Part shown: piece after piece, positions 1-6,942 of the stretch
Layout: every line of letters begins with the position of its first letter
How positions within the stretch are numbered: the first letter of the stretch is position 1
Source of the DNA: an uncultured Paraburkholderia sp.
Lineage (GTDB): Bacteria > Pseudomonadota > Gammaproteobacteria > Burkholderiales > Burkholderiaceae
DNA length: 11,170 bases
Direction: 5' to 3'
NCBI GenBank assembly: GCA_937917025.1
Contig: CALFSF010000418.1
Coordinates: 1-11,170, forward strand
Notes under the pieces: generated by a model
What the model saw: only the letters and a program-made list of their open reading frames with translations
Databases searched by the model: none
What the model was told of the DNA's origin: nothing
Made by a program: the position numbers and the translations under genes

Positions 1-143
1 TCGCGCCGCCAGATTGTCATGTCCTCAATGCCAGAGGCCCGAAGATGTTCGAGTACTTCTGGCCAGACCTGGCGATGGTAGCGGTCGTACTCCGCCATCA
101 CGGCCGGATCGTCGCGAAGATCGAGGGCGAGACAATAGCGCAT
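1..143 (-). CDS. L-rhamnose mutarotase family protein (partial, N-terminal 47 residues)
   Basis: The reading frame starts at ATG 143-141 and leaves the left edge after 47 complete codons. The visible protein starts MRYCLALDLRDDPAV and contains EYDRYHRQVWPEV at about residues 18-30, then GIEDMTIWRR. This is the hallmark N-terminus of the RhaM/YiiL family (DUF718), which interconverts the anomers of L-rhamnose and related sugars in the cytoplasm. His23 aligns with the catalytic His of E. coli RhaM (EYxRRHNPIWPE), and Tyr19 also aligns. A Shine-Dalgarno CGGAG sits 6 bases before the ATG. The gene lies 43 bases after the dehydratase stop on the same strand, so it is probably the next gene of the operon. 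Members of this family often sit in L-fucose, L-rhamnose or related gene clusters, so the exact sugar is open. It is too short for the ORF-length cutoffs usually applied. Confidence 0.85.
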   Translation of the reverse strand, partial: MRYCLALDLRDDPAVMAEYDRYHRQVWPEVLEHLRASGIEDMTIWRR

Positions 144-186
144 GGAAAGCTCCGGAGCAGTAACAGGCGACTGGCGACTTGCGCCT

Positions 187-1305
187 TCACGCGCTCGCCC
201 TCGTGTCGACCTCGATTTGCAACCGCTGTTGCGCGCGAATCGCGTCCCAGTCCCAGTCGATGCCGATTCCCGGCAACGCCGGCGGTGTCGCATAACCCTG
301 CTCCACCACGATCGAAGCACCTGTCAGCGAGTCCAGTTGAGGAATGTACTCGAGCCAGCTCGAGTTGGGCACCGCCGCGCACAGACTCACGTGCAACTCC
401 ATGAGAAAGTGCGGACAGATCTCGATGTTCATGGCCTCGGCAGAATGCGCGATCTTCAGCCATGGCGTAATGCCGCCCACGCGGGCGACGTCCGCCTGAA
501 CGATCGAGCACGCATCCGCTTTCACATATTCGGCGAACTGCGACGGATGGTAAAGCGACTCACCGACCGCTACAGGTACCGTCGTCGCCGCACACAGACG
601 CCGGTGCGCATCGATGCTTTCAGCGGGCATCGGCTCCTCCAGCCATGCGAGGCGGAGCGGCTCGAATGCATGGGCGCGTCGCAGCGCCTCGGCCAGCGTA
701 AAGCCCTGGTTCGCATCGACCATCAGTTCAAAGCCGTCGCCGACAGCGGCGCGCACGGCCGTGAGACGTGCGGCGTCCTCCGAGACATGCGGGCGCCCTA
801 CTTTCAGTTTCGCGCCCCGGAATCCTTCGGCTTGCGCTTGCAGCGTCTGCTCGACCAGTTCGTTCTGCGACAGATGCAGCCAGCCACCCTCCGTCGTGTA
901 AGTGCGCACCCGCGGTTTTGCGCCACCCGCGGCGACCCATAGCGGCAGGCCGGCCACGCGCGTATTGCGGTCCCATAACGCCGTGTCGACAGCGGCAAGC
1001 GCGAGGCTGGTGATCGCACCGACCGCCGTCGCATGCGTATGAAAGAACAGATCGCGCCAGATCGCTTCGTATTCGGCCGGATTGCGGCCGATCAGCCGCG
1101 GCACCAGGTGATCGTGCAGCAGCGCGACGATCGACGAACCGCCTGTGCCGATCGTGTACGTGTAGCCGGTCCCGCTGCTGCCGTCGCTACAACGGATCGT
1201 CAGCAAAATGGTTTCCTGCACGACGAACGACTGGATCGCGTCGGTGCGCCGCACTTTCGGCTGAAGGTCGACTTGCCGGATTTCGACGTTTTCGATTGTG
1301 GTCAT
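187..1305 (-). CDS. Enolase-superfamily acid-sugar dehydratase (mandelate racemase subgroup)
   Basis: This 372-residue protein has the full enolase-superfamily layout: an N-terminal capping domain (about 1-125) followed by the (beta/alpha)7-beta barrel. The mandelate racemase-subgroup catalytic set is intact. It shows K166-x-K168 in AKLKVG, metal ligands D197 (VDANQ), E223/E224 (WLEEP) and E249 (GES), the His-Asp dyad D272 (QADVARVGG) and H299 (CPHF), and E319 (WLEY). These positions run two residues ahead of mandelate racemase numbering. Enzymes of this type abstract the alpha-proton of an aldonate or aldarate and eliminate water to give a 2-keto-3-deoxy sugar acid. The pattern fits galactarate/talarate, L-lyxonate or similar dehydratases better than mandelate racemase itself, but the substrate is not readable. 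The start is 6 bases after the permease stop. Its AAGGA ribosome binding site lies within the end of that gene, implying cotranscription. Confidence 0.9.
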   Translation of the reverse strand: MTTIENVEIRQVDLQPKVRRTDAIQSFVVQETILLTIRCSDGSSGTGYTYTIGTGGSSIVALLHDHLVPRLIGRNPAEYEAIWRDLFFHTHATAVGAITSLALAAVDTALWDRNTRVAGLPLWVAAGGAKPRVRTYTTEGGWLHLSQNELVEQTLQAQAEGFRGAKLKVGRPHVSEDAARLTAVRAAVGDGFELMVDANQGFTLAEALRRAHAFEPLRLAWLEEPMPAESIDAHRRLCAATTVPVAVGESLYHPSQFAEYVKADACSIVQADVARVGGITPWLKIAHSAEAMNIEICPHFLMELHVSLCAAVPNSSWLEYIPQLDSLTGASIVVEQGYATPPALPGIGIDWDWDAIRAQQRLQIEVDTRASA

Positions 1306-1311
1306 GGGGTT

Positions 1312-2193
1312 CTATCCTTTGACGCCGCCAAGCGTGAGGCCTGCGATCAGGTGCTTCTGGACAATGAAGGTCAGCACGATGGCGGGAATGATGATGATCA
1401 CTGCCATCGCGCACATGCCGGCCCAGTCCACCGTGAACTGCGCGGTAAAGTCCATCAGGCCGACCGGCAGCGTTTTGGTGTCGGGACTGCGGCACAGTTG
1501 GGACGCCAGCGCGAATTCGTTCCAGCTCGTCAGGAAGGCGAAGATCGCCGCCGACGCCACGCCCGAGCGTGCCAACGGAAGCTCGATATGCCAGAACGCC
1601 TGCCAGCGGCTGCAGCCGTCTATCTGTGCAGCCTCGGCAAGTTCCGCGGGAACCTCACGAAAGAAGCCGTCGATCAGCCACACGGTGAACGGCACGTTCA
1701 TCGCGAGGTAGACGATGACCACGCCGATGCGCGTGTCGAGCAGCCCCGTCCACGCCCACAGCATGAAGATCGGCAACGACAGCGCGATGCCGGGAATCGC
1801 GCGGGTCAGCATCAGGACAACGAATAGTGTCTTCTTATGCTGGAATTCGAAGCGTGCAAACGCATATCCGCCCAGCACGCCAACCACGATGGCGGCGAAG
1901 GTGCTCGCGACGGAGATCACCACTGAATTCACGAAATACTGGCGAATCGGCAGCGATGCCATCGCGCCAAAGCCGAACATGTTGCGGAAGTTGTCGAGCG
2001 TATAGCTACTGGCATCGGAGACCGGCTGGTTCGACAGGATCGCCACGTTCGAGCGGAACGCATTCAGCACGACCCACAGGCCGGGCAGGCAGATCACCGC
2101 CATCACGATGAAAACCGCGAACCATAACGCGGCCCGCCGCAGCGGCGCCCTGAACGAAGAAAAACCGGGAGTGTGTTCGAGCGTCGTACTCAT
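1312..2193 (-). CDS. CUT1 sugar ABC transporter permease, MalG-like
   Basis: This 293-residue inner-membrane permease is the second of a pair. From the ATG at 2193 it has an N-terminal transmembrane segment at about 22-44 and further segments at about 87-111, 122-146, 155-175, 213-230 and 258-279. The cytoplasmic EAA loop spans about residues 180-211 (AELAEAAQIDG followed by IELPLARSG) and couples to the ATPase. The C-terminus HLIAGLTLGGVKG is typical of MalG-type proteins. The open frame extends upstream to 2283, but that would overlap the preceding permease gene by more than 80 bases with an unlikely, non-hydrophobic leader. The ATG at 2193 lies 4 bases after the previous stop and was preferred, although no strong Shine-Dalgarno precedes it, so translational coupling is likely. 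The substrate is inferred to be a sugar from the family only. Confidence 0.93.
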   Translation of the reverse strand: MSTTLEHTPGFSSFRAPLRRAALWFAVFIVMAVICLPGLWVVLNAFRSNVAILSNQPVSDASSYTLDNFRNMFGFGAMASLPIRQYFVNSVVISVASTFAAIVVGVLGGYAFARFEFQHKKTLFVVLMLTRAIPGIALSLPIFMLWAWTGLLDTRIGVVIVYLAMNVPFTVWLIDGFFREVPAELAEAAQIDGCSRWQAFWHIELPLARSGVASAAIFAFLTSWNEFALASQLCRSPDTKTLPVGLMDFTAQFTVDWAGMCAMAVIIIIPAIVLTFIVQKHLIAGLTLGGVKG

Positions 2194-2197
2194 GATG

Positions 2198-3139
2198 TCA
2201 GGCAGGCCCCATATGTTTTCGAGCCGCGTTGAGCTTGCGGAAGAAGTACAGCGTGAAGAGCACGGAAACCAGCACGGACACATAGCCGATCGCGTTCGCG
2301 TAGCCCATATGCGAGTCGTCGTAGGCGATGCGGCCCACCATCGTCCACAGCAATTCGGTCCGCCCGCCGGGACCGCCGTTCGTCATGATGCGCACGATGT
2401 CGTAAGCGCGGCCGACGTCCAGAGAACGGATCGTCATTGCGATGTAGATGAACGGCATCAGGTAAGGCAGCGTCACGTAGCGAAAGGTCTGCAGCGGCGT
2501 GCAACCGTCGACTTTCGATGCCTCGACCGGATCCTTCGGCAACGCCATCAGCCCCGCCAGCAGGATCACCGCGAACACAGGCGTCGAGTTCCATACCTCG
2601 GCCGCGATCAGCGAGGCGAGCGCGGAATTCGCATTGACCAGAAATGGAATCGTGCTCTGCAAGCCGAATAGCGTTTGCAGCAGGTGGTTGACGACTCCCG
2701 TGCTGTCATTGAGCATGAACTTGAACTGAAAGCCGACCAGCACCGGCGAGAACATCATCGGGAACATCATGATGGTGCGCAGAATCCGCTGGCCCTTCGT
2801 GACCTCGTTGAGCAACAGTGCGATACCGAGACCCAGCACCAGCTCCAGATTCAATGCAATCGTCAGGAACAGCACGGTGCGGCCGAACGCAGCCCAGAAG
2901 TCCTCATTGGCGAACGCACGCAGATAGTTGCGCAGGCCGATGAAATGCCAGATTGTGTCGGGCTCGATCAGCCGGTACGACGTAAAGCTCGTGTAAAGCG
3001 AAAACAGCAACGGCAGCACGACGACGATCGCCACCGAGAAAAACGCCGGCAGCAACAGCTTGAACGGCAATGCGACGCTCTCGTGCAAGACCGGCACGAG
3101 AGCGGGTACAGCAGACGAATCGTGGAGGTTGGATCGCAT
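2198..3139 (-). CDS. CUT1 sugar ABC transporter permease, MalF-like
   Basis: From the ATG at 3139 this is a 313-residue permease with about six transmembrane segments (roughly 24-49, 86-111, 121-141, 173-199, 225-240 and 281-301). Its EAA loop lies at about residues 200-229 (KDPVEASKVDGC, then VTLPYLMP). NGGPGGRTELL after the loop is characteristic of MalF/UgpA-type subunits. It pairs with the MalG-like subunit encoded 4 bases downstream to form the membrane channel. The start is uncertain. The frame is open to a GTG at 3202 that overlaps the binding-protein stop (TAGTG), with an ATG at 3199. I chose 3139 because the extra 20 residues are Pro/Arg-rich, are encoded across a GC-rich hairpin, and lack family resemblance. 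Neither choice has a good Shine-Dalgarno. Confidence 0.9.
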   Translation of the reverse strand: MRSNLHDSSAVPALVPVLHESVALPFKLLLPAFFSVAIVVVLPLLFSLYTSFTSYRLIEPDTIWHFIGLRNYLRAFANEDFWAAFGRTVLFLTIALNLELVLGLGIALLLNEVTKGQRILRTIMMFPMMFSPVLVGFQFKFMLNDSTGVVNHLLQTLFGLQSTIPFLVNANSALASLIAAEVWNSTPVFAVILLAGLMALPKDPVEASKVDGCTPLQTFRYVTLPYLMPFIYIAMTIRSLDVGRAYDIVRIMTNGGPGGRTELLWTMVGRIAYDDSHMGYANAIGYVSVLVSVLFTLYFFRKLNAARKHMGPA

Positions 3140-3165
3140 GGTGTCGTGGAGGGGAAAGCGGATCG

Positions 3166-3186
3166 GCCCGCATGGCGCGTGCGGGC
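3166..3186 (-). promoter_or_regulatory. Intercistronic hairpin between binding-protein and permease genes
   Basis: A perfect 7-bp inverted repeat (GCCCGCA at 3166-3172 and TGCGGGC at 3180-3186) with a 7-base loop lies just after the binding-protein stop codon, without a following T-run. In many ABC operons such a structure protects the binding-protein mRNA or reduces read-through, giving more binding protein than permease. That role is inferred here. If the permease instead starts at 3199 or 3202, this hairpin would be inside its coding sequence. Confidence 0.5.
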
Positions 3187-3201
3187 GGGCCGGGCGCATC
3201 A

Positions 3202-4521
3202 CTAATCGGAGGCATCCTGCATGATGTCGGAGACTTTCTTCGCCGCATCGTCGAGCGCCTGCCGGGACGATTTGTCGCCGATCAGCGCCTTCTGCAACTC
3301 AGGCCACAGCGCGTTCGAGATCTCGTCCCATTGCTGGATGCGCGGCGGGGTGAAGGCGTCCTGGCGCGCCGCCGTGCTGAACACCGCGATCGCATTCGCC
3401 ATGTAGGCATCGTGTTTTGTCTGGAACTCTTTCACGACGGCCTGCTGCGCATCGATGCGCGACGGGATCGTCCCGAGGCGCGCCTCCACCATCTGCGAAT
3501 CGAGACTCGTCAGGAATTCGATGAAGCTCGCGGCGACCTCCGGCCGGTCGCAGGTCTTCGTAATCGAAAAGCTATGCGAGCCCGACCAGCCCGGCCGCTT
3601 GTTGGCGCTGCCGAGCGGCGCCGGCACTACGCCGACATTGCCCGCCAGTCTGGAAGTCTTCGGGTCGTTATAGAACGAAGCGAAGCCCGGCCAGTCGAGA
3701 TCCAGCGCCACCTTGCCGGCCGCGAAGTTATTGCCGAGATCGTCCCAGACATAGCTCGGCACACCTTTGGGCACCGCGCCCGCCTTGTACAGGTCCACAA
3801 ACCAGTTGAGCGTCTTGACGCCGATCGGCGAATTAAAGGTCGGACGGTTTTTCGCATCCAGCAACTGGCCGCCATTGGCGACCAGCAGCGAATAGAACGT
3901 GCCCGTGATGGCCTCGTCCTTGCCGGGAAACTGCGTGCCGTAGAAGTTCGGTGCCCGGGTAAAGAACCTGGCCTGCCGGGCGAATTCCGCATAGGTCTTC
4001 GGGGGCGCGAGCGGCTCGCCGAACTGCTTGCTATAGGCGGCCTGGTTGGCGGGATCGTCGTAAGCGGTCTTGTCATAGTAGAGCGCCTCGATATCGACCG
4101 AGCGCGGAATCTGCACCAGATGCCCGTTGATCTCCGACGCCTTGAGCAGGCTTGGCGAGAACGCGGCCAGGTAGCTCGCCGGAAACAGTCCCTTCAAGTC
4201 GCGGAAAATCGGGTACTGGGCCGCAAAATTCGTGTGATTGGACGACACGCAATAGTCGATGTGACCGGATGCGATGTCCTGCTTCAATTCGCGATCCAGC
4301 TCGAAGTGGCTCTTGCGGGATACGATCTCGACTTTCGCGCCCGTCTGCTTTTCCCACAGCGGAATGCGCGTATAGAGCGCCTCGTACTGCACACCGCCGA
4401 TCAACTTGACCCGCAGCGTGTAGCCTTGGTATTCGTTGTCGGCGCGGGCGAAGCCCGACGCGACGATGCCCGCCAGCGCGAGCACCGAAGCGGCGAGCCG
4501 CAACATGGTTGGATAACGCAT
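3202..4521 (-). CDS. Periplasmic sugar-binding protein of a CUT1 ABC transporter
   Basis: This 439-residue extracellular solute-binding protein (family 1, MalE/UgpB-like) delivers the sugar to the two permeases encoded downstream. A Sec signal peptide is clear: MRYPTMLRLA, a hydrophobic core to about residue 24, and a signal peptidase I site after ARA at 25-27, leaving mature DNEYQGYTL. The mature part shows family features such as IPLWEKQTGAKVEIV near the N-terminus, VQIPRSVDIEALYYDK around residue 130-145, and a late GNVGVVPAPLGS followed by WSGSHSFSI. The frame is open upstream to 4740, but that stretch overlaps the ATPase gene. The ATG at 4521 has a strong GAGGAG ribosome binding site 7 bases upstream and begins the signal peptide exactly, so it is the real start. 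It lies 101 bases downstream of the ATPase gene. The ligand is unknown. Confidence 0.93.
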   Translation of the reverse strand: MRYPTMLRLAASVLALAGIVASGFARADNEYQGYTLRVKLIGGVQYEALYTRIPLWEKQTGAKVEIVSRKSHFELDRELKQDIASGHIDYCVSSNHTNFAAQYPIFRDLKGLFPASYLAAFSPSLLKASEINGHLVQIPRSVDIEALYYDKTAYDDPANQAAYSKQFGEPLAPPKTYAEFARQARFFTRAPNFYGTQFPGKDEAITGTFYSLLVANGGQLLDAKNRPTFNSPIGVKTLNWFVDLYKAGAVPKGVPSYVWDDLGNNFAAGKVALDLDWPGFASFYNDPKTSRLAGNVGVVPAPLGSANKRPGWSGSHSFSITKTCDRPEVAASFIEFLTSLDSQMVEARLGTIPSRIDAQQAVVKEFQTKHDAYMANAIAVFSTAARQDAFTPPRIQQWDEISNALWPELQKALIGDKSSRQALDDAAKKVSDIMQDASD

Positions 4522-4552
4522 CGCTGTCTCCTCTTTTATGGGTTCCGCCGTG

Positions 4553-4612
4553 AAGCCGCGCGGCTTGCCGGCGGCGAATCCGTCATGCGAGCCCCGCGGC
4601 GGGACGGCTCGC
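4553..4612 (-). promoter_or_regulatory. GC-rich palindrome and hairpin between ATPase and binding-protein genes
   Basis: The 101-base gap holds two dyad structures. A 7-bp perfect stem (GCGAGCC at 4587-4593 with GGCTCGC at 4606-4612, 12-base loop) comes first in transcription order. It is followed by a perfect 14-bp palindrome AAGCCGCGCGGCTT at 4553-4566. Neither is followed by a T-run on the minus strand, so they do not look like a full intrinsic terminator. They may act as RNA processing or stability elements that raise binding-protein mRNA relative to the ATPase. This is inference from position. Confidence 0.4.
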
Positions 4613-4622
4613 AGTCCTGTTT

Positions 4623-5687
4623 TCAGCGCAGGCGTCGCCCGCTTGCTCGATCGAACACCTGCACCTTGCCGGGATCCGCACGGAGTGCGACGGAGGTGCC
4701 GGCGCGCAGATCGGTGCGGCCGTTGAGCATCACGCAACAAGGTTGGCCCGCGAGCGTGCCGAACAGCTCGGTTGCCGCACCGGTCGGCTCGACCACGTCG
4801 AGCGCGAACGGCATGCCGTCTTCGCCGGCGAGCCCCAGGTGCTCCGGACGCACGCCATACACCACCTCCTGCCCGTGTGCGGCATTGACAGGCGGTACGG
4901 GCAGCGCCAGCTCACCGACACGCACACCTGCGCCGTCGCCTTGCTGCTCGTACACGCCCTCGAAGAAATTCATCGCCGGCGAGCCGATAAAGCCTGCCAC
5001 GAAGAGATTGTCCGGATCGTCGTAGAGCGCGAGCGGCGTGCCGATCTGTTCGATCACGCCGCCGTTGAGCACGACAATGCGATCCGCCATCGTCATCGCC
5101 TCGATCTGGTCGTGCGTCACATAGACCGTGGTGGCGCGCAGACGCTGGTGCAGTGCCTTGATCTCCGCGCGCATCTGCACGCGCAGCCGCGCATCGAGGT
5201 TGGAAAGCGGCTCGTCGAACAGGAACACCTTCGGGTCGCGCACAATCGCGCGACCCATCGCCACCCGCTGCCGCTGCCCACCCGACAGATGCCGCGGATG
5301 CCTGTCCAGCAGATCCTGCAAACCGAGCAGCGTGGCCGCTTTTTGCGCACGTGAGGCAATCTCCCCGGCGTCGTGATTACGCAGCTTGAGCGCGAAGGTC
5401 AGGTTCTCGAACACGGTCATATGCGGATAGAGCGCGTAGTTCTGGAACACCATCGCGACGTCGCGCTCTCGTGGCGGCAACGCATTGACGATCCGGCCAT
5501 CGATCAGGATGCGCCCGTGCGTGACGCCCTCGAGCCCCGCCAGGGCACGCAGCAACGTGGACTTGCCGCAGCCGCTGGGGCCGACCAGCACCAGAAACTC
5601 GCCATCCGGCACCGCCAGGTCGATCTGCTTGAGGACCTGAACGGCGCCGAACGACTTGCGCACCTGCTCGAATGCCACCGCTGCCAT
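4623..5687 (-). CDS. Sugar ABC transporter ATP-binding protein, MalK/UgpC/MsmK type
   Basis: This 354-residue ATPase powers the CUT1 importer encoded downstream. All motifs are intact: Walker A GPSGCGKST at residues 36-44, Q-loop Q82 in FQNYALYPHM, signature LSGGQRQRVAMGRA from 134, Walker B VFLFDEPLSNLDA from 154, and the switch His192 in VTHDQIEAMTMADR. SPAMNFFEG near 236 and GVRPEHLGL near 278 mark the C-terminal TOBE/OB regulatory domain of the MalK/UgpC group. A GTG at 5693 is in frame, but the GGAGG ribosome binding site is only 3 bases from it and 9 bases from the ATG at 5687, so the ATG was chosen. It is the first gene of the operon and faces the divergent IclR regulator. MalK-type subunits can serve several transporters, so it may not be exclusive to this one. 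Confidence 0.95.
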   Translation of the reverse strand: MAAVAFEQVRKSFGAVQVLKQIDLAVPDGEFLVLVGPSGCGKSTLLRALAGLEGVTHGRILIDGRIVNALPPRERDVAMVFQNYALYPHMTVFENLTFALKLRNHDAGEIASRAQKAATLLGLQDLLDRHPRHLSGGQRQRVAMGRAIVRDPKVFLFDEPLSNLDARLRVQMRAEIKALHQRLRATTVYVTHDQIEAMTMADRIVVLNGGVIEQIGTPLALYDDPDNLFVAGFIGSPAMNFFEGVYEQQGDGAGVRVGELALPVPPVNAAHGQEVVYGVRPEHLGLAGEDGMPFALDVVEPTGAATELFGTLAGQPCCVMLNGRTDLRAGTSVALRADPGKVQVFDRASGRRLR

Positions 5688-5767
5688 CCACACTCTCCTC
5701 CAGGTTATTTCATCGCCTGCGGCCTGCCATCCAGCGAGCCCCGGCGTCTTCGTCTCAGACTGTTTAG

Positions 5768-5818
5768 AATTTTAGATATGAAAACACATTTTACTGATAA
5801 AATTTACTAGGTGTTTTC
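5768..5818. promoter_or_regulatory. AT-rich promoter/operator region with interleaved inverted repeats
   Basis: Within otherwise GC-rich DNA this AT-rich block contains three overlapping inverted repeats. ATTTTA-CTGA-TAAAAT is at 5788-5803. GAAAACAC (5780-5787) pairs with GTGTTTTC (5811-5818), about 31 bases apart centre to centre. AATTTTA (5768-5774) pairs with TAAAATT (5798-5804), about 30 bases apart. Spacing near three helical turns suits binding of dimers or tetramers such as IclR proteins. On the minus strand TAAAAT at 5774-5769 could be the -10 of the transporter operon, but no good -35 is visible. The likely ligand protein is the adjacent IclR regulator, which is an inference. Confidence 0.5.
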
Positions 5819-5868
5819 CCCGCTCCCGGAATGGGCTGCCGGAACGCGCTTTCAGCGTTATGCCGCCC

Positions 5869-5874
5869 TACAAT
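5869..5874 (+). promoter_or_regulatory. Putative -10 element for the IclR regulator gene
   Basis: TACAAT matches five of six consensus -10 bases and lies about 55 bases upstream of the preferred TTG start, leaving a short leader that contains the 12-bp palindrome. No convincing -35 hexamer is seen 16-18 bases upstream, so this is tentative. Confidence 0.3.
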
Positions 5875-5892
5875 CCGTTGGGTATCATGTGC

Positions 5893-5904
5893 GCCATTAA
5901 TGGC
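5893..5904. promoter_or_regulatory. Perfect 12-bp palindrome, candidate autoregulatory operator
   Basis: GCCATTAATGGC is a perfect palindrome placed between the putative -10 and the ribosome binding site of the IclR regulator gene. A regulator bound here would block its own transcription, a common arrangement in the IclR family. Alternatively it is chance or belongs to another factor. Confidence 0.4.
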
Positions 5905-5928
5905 ACCGTTGGCCTTGCTGGAGGAAAT

Positions 5929-6717
5929 TTGAACGACAACGCGACGCGCTACTCGGCGCCAGCACTGGAAAAGGGCCTCGACATCATCGAACGGCTGGCG
6001 GATCACCCGGAAGGGTTGTCGCTCGCGGAGCTCGCCAAGGAACTGGGCCGCACCACGGCGGAAATCTTCCGCATGGTGGTCACGCTGGAAACGCGCGGCT
6101 ACCTGCTGGCCACGGGCGACCGCTATGTGCTTTCGCTGCTGCTCTTCCAGCTGGCACACCGGCATCAACCGGTGCGCTCGCTGGTATCGACCGCGCTGCC
6201 GCTGATGACCCAGCTCGCGAGGCAGGCCGGGCAGTCGTTTCATCTCTGCGTGTATCAGAAGGGCCGCGTGTTGATCGTGGCCGGCGTCGAGAGCCCTGAG
6301 CGCTGGGGGTTCGCGTTGAAGGTGGGAACGTTGATTGGACTGACCGATACCGCATCCGGACAGGTGCTGCTCGCGTTTCAGGAAGAGCCGCAGCGGGCTG
6401 AAATGCTTGAACTCCATGTGCCGGTCGAGGGTGAGCAGACGGTGGATACACAGCAGTTGGCGAAAGACCTGACGCAGATCCGCAAGCATGGCAATGCAAG
6501 GATGGCGAGCCGGCAGGTCAAGGGGGTCAAAAACCTGGCTTACCCGGTATTCGGACGGGATGGACATGCTATTGCGACGCTGACCACGCCGTATATCGAA
6601 CGGATCGACAATGCGCTCGTGCCCTCGATGAGCGAAGTGGGTGAGATGATGAAGCAGGCGGCGCAGACGCTAACTTCGCTGATGGGATTCAACGTCTATT
6701 GGGATGCGGCGTCGTAG
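5929..6717 (+). CDS. IclR-family transcriptional regulator
   Basis: From TTG 5929 this gives a 262-residue protein, the usual IclR length. An N-terminal winged helix-turn-helix covers about residues 10-65 (PALEKGLDIIERLADH, then LAELAKELGRTTAEIFRMVVTLETRGYL). The IclR effector-binding domain covers about 80-255 (SFHLCVYQKGRVLIV, TDTASGQVLLAF, RQVKGVKNLAYPVF, IATLTTPYI). The frame is open to an ATG at 5860, but that start would place the putative -10 and the palindrome inside the coding region. It also adds a leader not typical of the family. A near-perfect ribosome binding site, GGAGGA at 5920-5925, sits 4-5 bases before the TTG, so this start is preferred. The gene is divergent from the sugar transporter operon, which it most likely regulates in response to the sugar or its breakdown product. 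Confidence 0.93.
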   Translation: MNDNATRYSAPALEKGLDIIERLADHPEGLSLAELAKELGRTTAEIFRMVVTLETRGYLLATGDRYVLSLLLFQLAHRHQPVRSLVSTALPLMTQLARQAGQSFHLCVYQKGRVLIVAGVESPERWGFALKVGTLIGLTDTASGQVLLAFQEEPQRAEMLELHVPVEGEQTVDTQQLAKDLTQIRKHGNARMASRQVKGVKNLAYPVFGRDGHAIATLTTPYIERIDNALVPSMSEVGEMMKQAAQTLTSLMGFNVYWDAAS

Positions 6718-6829
6718 CAGGCGCGGACTCGAGTGTCTTCGCGACGACCGCGTCAACACGCACATCATCGGTCCTCGACATACGGGGCGTGGAGCGTCGG
6801 GCGGTCCGTCCAGCCGGCCTCCGGCAATG

Positions 6830-6861
6830 CACCGGTTATGACATGCCGCCCCGGTGATTTT
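6830..6861 (+). terminator. Possible weak intrinsic terminator downstream of the IclR gene
   Basis: CACCGG (6830-6835) can pair with CCGGTG (6851-6856) across a 15-base loop, followed by ATTTT. A second small hairpin, GCCGG-CCT-CCGGC, lies just upstream at 6813-6825. The stems are short and the T-run brief, so termination here is uncertain. Apart from these and the Fur-controlled promoter, the 307-base stretch 6718-7024 holds no credible gene. It has only a small direct repeat, CATCGAC at 6869 and 6884. Confidence 0.3.
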
Positions 6862-6942
6862 CACAAAACATCGACTCATCCTTCATCGACATTTCGAAGT
6901 GCATTCATATCGCTTTCCGATCGATGAATAACGAATAGAAGG

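Noticed and set aside
142..942. 266-codon and overlapping plus-strand frames within the dehydratase gene
   Set aside because: The minus-strand dehydratase has a complete catalytic motif set; these frames are compositional shadows.
3070..5025. 651-codon open frame on the plus strand
   Set aside because: It lies antisense to the binding-protein and ATPase genes, is very Arg-rich with no recognisable domain, and is a typical shadow frame of high-GC coding DNA.
4623..5687. The MalK-type ATPase as the missing iron-transport ATPase
   Set aside because: Its TOBE domain, SPAMNF motif and operon position fit a CUT1 sugar transporter. It is also under a separate promoter, pointing away from the iron genes.
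5791..6567. 258-codon minus-strand frame opposite the IclR gene
   Set aside because: It covers the divergent control region and the antisense of the regulator, with no domain signal.
6670..6927. Small frames of 64-69 codons in the gap after the IclR gene
   Set aside because: They have no ribosome binding site, low-complexity Arg/Ser-rich translations, and overlap the terminator-like and promoter region.
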